A DNA stretch of 6,884 nt, taken from the NCBI GenBank assembly GCA_023228995.1, contig JALOAD010000095.1, positions 1-6,884 on the forward strand. The letters run 5' to 3'. The position numbers and the translations under genes are program-made. Source of the DNA: Candidatus Muiribacterium halophilum. Lineage in GTDB: Bacteria > Muiribacteriota > Muiribacteriia > Muiribacteriales > Muiribacteriaceae. Below, in pieces: positions 6,060 through 6,884 of this stretch. Position 1 is the stretch's first letter. Each line of letters opens with the position of its first letter. A model generated the notes under the pieces. That model searched no databases, was not told the origin of the DNA, and was given only the letters and a program-made list of their open reading frames with translations.

Positions 6060-6091
6060 AAATTGAAACCTCTGATTAAATTCTTGTTTTA

Positions 6092-6120
6092 ATTATAACT
6101 TACTTTTCATTTAAATTCAA
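6092..6120 (-). promoter_or_regulatory. Promoter of the unknown gene
   Basis: Read on the minus strand, TTGAAT (6115-6120) and a perfect TATAAT (6092-6097) are separated by 17 bp. This is the best sigma-70-type promoter in the window. Transcription would start near 6085 and give a leader of about 35 nt that includes the GGAG site. Confidence 0.6.
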
Positions 6121-6124
6121 TATA

Positions 6125-6153
6125 TTGTTTTTTAATTCATTTTATTGTATTAT
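6125..6153 (+). promoter_or_regulatory. Candidate promoter of the XRE gene
   Basis: TTGTTT (6125-6130) and TATTAT (6148-6153) are 17 bp apart. The -35 element stands only four bases from that of the divergent promoter, so the two are back to back. The perfect TATAAT at 6188-6193 is too close to the ATG (6195) to serve this gene's annotated start. The start codon has no Shine-Dalgarno sequence. Confidence 0.4.
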
Positions 6154-6155
6154 TT

Positions 6156-6184
6156 TATATGGATATAGCATAAAAAACCATATA
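6156..6184. promoter_or_regulatory. Candidate XRE operator (inverted repeat)
   Basis: TATATGG (6156-6162) and CCATATA (6178-6184) are perfect complements with 15 bp between them. Their centres are 22 bp apart, about two helical turns, which places both half sites on one face of the DNA as expected for a dimeric regulator. The site begins just downstream of the candidate -10 element and ends 10 bp before the start codon, so a bound repressor would block the gene. A third CCATATA lies at the gene's 3' end (6411-6417). An RNA hairpin in the leader is the alternative reading. Confidence 0.5.
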
Positions 6185-6194
6185 GAATATAATA

Positions 6195-6428
6195 ATGAAA
6201 ACTGAATTTGAAAATGTAAAAAAAGAAATTGGAAAAAATATAAAAATACTTAGAATACACAAGGATTTATCTCAAGAAGAACTAGCTTATAAAGCTGATA
6301 TTCATACTACTCATCTTAGTAAAATTGAAAATGGTAAAATGAATGTTACAATTGAAATTCTTTATAAAATTGCAGAAAGCCTTGATACTGAACTCTCTGA
6401 ACTTGTAATGCCATATAAAACAAAATAA
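6195..6428 (+). CDS. XRE-family helix-turn-helix regulator
   Basis: This 77-residue protein is a single Cro/C1-type DNA-binding domain. The helix-turn-helix spans about residues 26-48, with LSQEELAYKA as the first helix and HTTHLSKIENGK as the turn and recognition helix. Conserved ends of the fold are visible before (IGKNIKILR) and after (ILYKIAESLDTELSELV). Such small XRE proteins act as dimers, often repressing their own promoter. The closest in style are controller proteins of restriction-modification systems, antitoxins and phage or element regulators, but no restriction, toxin or phage gene is adjacent. The start at 6195 has no Shine-Dalgarno sequence but is the only ATG ahead of the whole domain. 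The inverted repeat at 6156-6184 is its likely target, and the divergent unknown gene a possible second target. Confidence 0.91.
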   Translation: MKTEFENVKKEIGKNIKILRIHKDLSQEELAYKADIHTTHLSKIENGKMNVTIEILYKIAESLDTELSELVMPYKTK

Positions 6429-6500
6429 TTTTATTGACTCCTCTGAATAATTCTACTAAATTTTTGATTATTTTGTGAAAAGTTTTAGTTGACATTTATA

Positions 6501-6566
6501 TCTGTAAACAAAAGCAAAAAAAAATCTACTAAGTAACTTGAGTGAACATTGCGAAGCATATAATAT
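6501..6566 (+). repeat. 66-bp direct repeat, copy B2
   Basis: This is the right-hand partner of 182-247: same orientation, same length, three substitutions and no gap. It keeps the promoter-like pair TTGAGT (6538-6543) and TATAAT (6559-6564) at the same 15-bp spacing. It starts 72 bp after the XRE stop codon. The distance from one copy to the other is 6319 bp, and all five genes lie between them. Confidence 0.93.
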
Positions 6567-6599
6567 GCTGTTAATGGCGAATGTGGAATTTGGAATTTT

Positions 6600-6616
6600 C
6601 AATGTCGAATTAAAAG
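6600..6616 (+). repeat. 17-bp direct repeat, copy C2
   Basis: CAATGTCGAATTAAAAG is identical to 443-459. It lies 33 bp beyond B2, so B and C follow one another in the same order and orientation in both flanks. A frame of 19 codons (6574-6633) reads through it, but has no ribosome binding site. Confidence 0.6.
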
Positions 6617-6788
6617 TAAAATCTTTTTTATAATGAAATTTGTTTATGACATGCTTTTGATTTTAAATAAGGATTAAAAAAATATGTCTGACAGCAATTA
6701 CGAAAATTCGATATAAGTTTTTCAATTAATGGCTTCAATATTTTAAATAATTATACAATTCAAAACAATTGATATCTTGGTACCAGTT

Positions 6789-6813
6789 GAAAATTTACAT
6801 AGTATAAATTTTC
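6789..6813. repeat. Perfect 9-bp inverted repeat
   Basis: GAAAATTTA (6789-6797) pairs with TAAATTTTC (6805-6813) around a 7-nt loop. The stem is almost all A and T and no T-run follows directly. A stem of this size is likely to arise by chance in sequence of this composition. Confidence 0.35.
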
Positions 6814-6884
6814 TCCTTACATGTTCAGCTTTAAATTACCTCCATGTAATTTCCTTAAGATTTTCTAATGCATCTTAGTTATTT

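Larger units (their letters stand above)
6429..6884. other. Gene-free right flank
   Basis: No reading frame on either strand gives a recognisable or well-started protein. The stretch contains repeat copies B2 (6501-6566) and C2 (6600-6616), a 9-bp inverted repeat (6789-6813) and a 7-bp one (AAATTAC at 6833-6839 with GTAATTT at 6846-6852). Two very short frames, 6574-6633 and 6681-6713, look like chance. A perfect TTGACA at 6489-6494 has no -10 partner at a normal distance. There is no convincing terminator after the XRE gene; AATAAT and ATTATT around 6444-6473 could form only a weak stem. Confidence 0.7.

Noticed and set aside
6188-6193. Perfect TATAAT as the XRE promoter
   Set aside because: It ends one base before the start codon, so transcription would begin inside the gene and remove the start. 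No -35 partner lies at the right distance.
6574-6633. 19-codon plus-strand ORF across repeat C2
   Set aside because: It has no ribosome binding site, its sequence is made of repeat-like words, and nothing similar follows the left-hand B copy.
6681-6713. 10-codon ORF MSDSNYENSI as the broken start of a gene
   Set aside because: The AAGG before it is about 12 bases away, the frame closes at once, and no continuation is seen in another frame.

Overview
The window is a stretch of a very AT-rich bacterial chromosome (roughly three quarters A+T by eye) carrying five protein genes between two gene-free, repeat-bearing flanks. The standard genetic code fits all five reading frames. A good AGGAG-type ribosome binding site occurs before two genes. 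A RecD2-type helicase, a sensor kinase with a PAS domain and dispersed GC-rich hairpin repeats are compatible with several low-GC lineages, for example Firmicutes relatives, gut Melainabacteria-like organisms or other uncultured groups. The sequence alone does not fix the taxon. No rRNA, tRNA, CRISPR array, transposase or integrase was seen.

Layout. Positions 1-639 hold no convincing gene. They contain three copies of a GC-rich hairpin repeat (A) plus an inverted fragment of it, one copy of a 66-bp repeat (B), one copy of a 17-bp repeat (C), a tiny leader-like ORF overlapping a hairpin, and a cluster of TGACA motifs. Positions 640-3006 (minus) encode an intact membrane sensor histidine kinase with a Cache-like outer domain, HAMP-like linker, PAS, HisKA and HATPase_c domains. 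A 44-bp divergent promoter region separates it from a plus-strand pair: a TerB-fold protein (3051-3512) and a RecD2-type helicase (3512-5722), joined by a TAATG stop/start overlap. A minus-strand gene of unknown function (5694-6050) converges on and overlaps the helicase 3' end by 29 bp. It is divergent from a 77-residue XRE-family repressor-like gene (6195-6428). The 144 bp between these two hold back-to-back promoter candidates and a perfect 7-bp inverted repeat that looks like an operator. Positions 6429-6884 hold no convincing gene, but carry second copies of repeats B and C.

How the genes may work together. The TerB-like protein and the helicase are almost certainly co-translated, which suggests a shared role in DNA maintenance or stress survival. 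The kinase could sense an external signal, but no response regulator is present, so its output lies elsewhere. The XRE protein probably controls its own promoter and perhaps the divergent unknown gene. The whole gene block lies between directly oriented copies of repeat B (63 of 66 bases identical, 6319 bp apart) and of repeat C in the same order. This makes a movable or deletable cassette possible, but dispersed repeats by themselves do not prove one.
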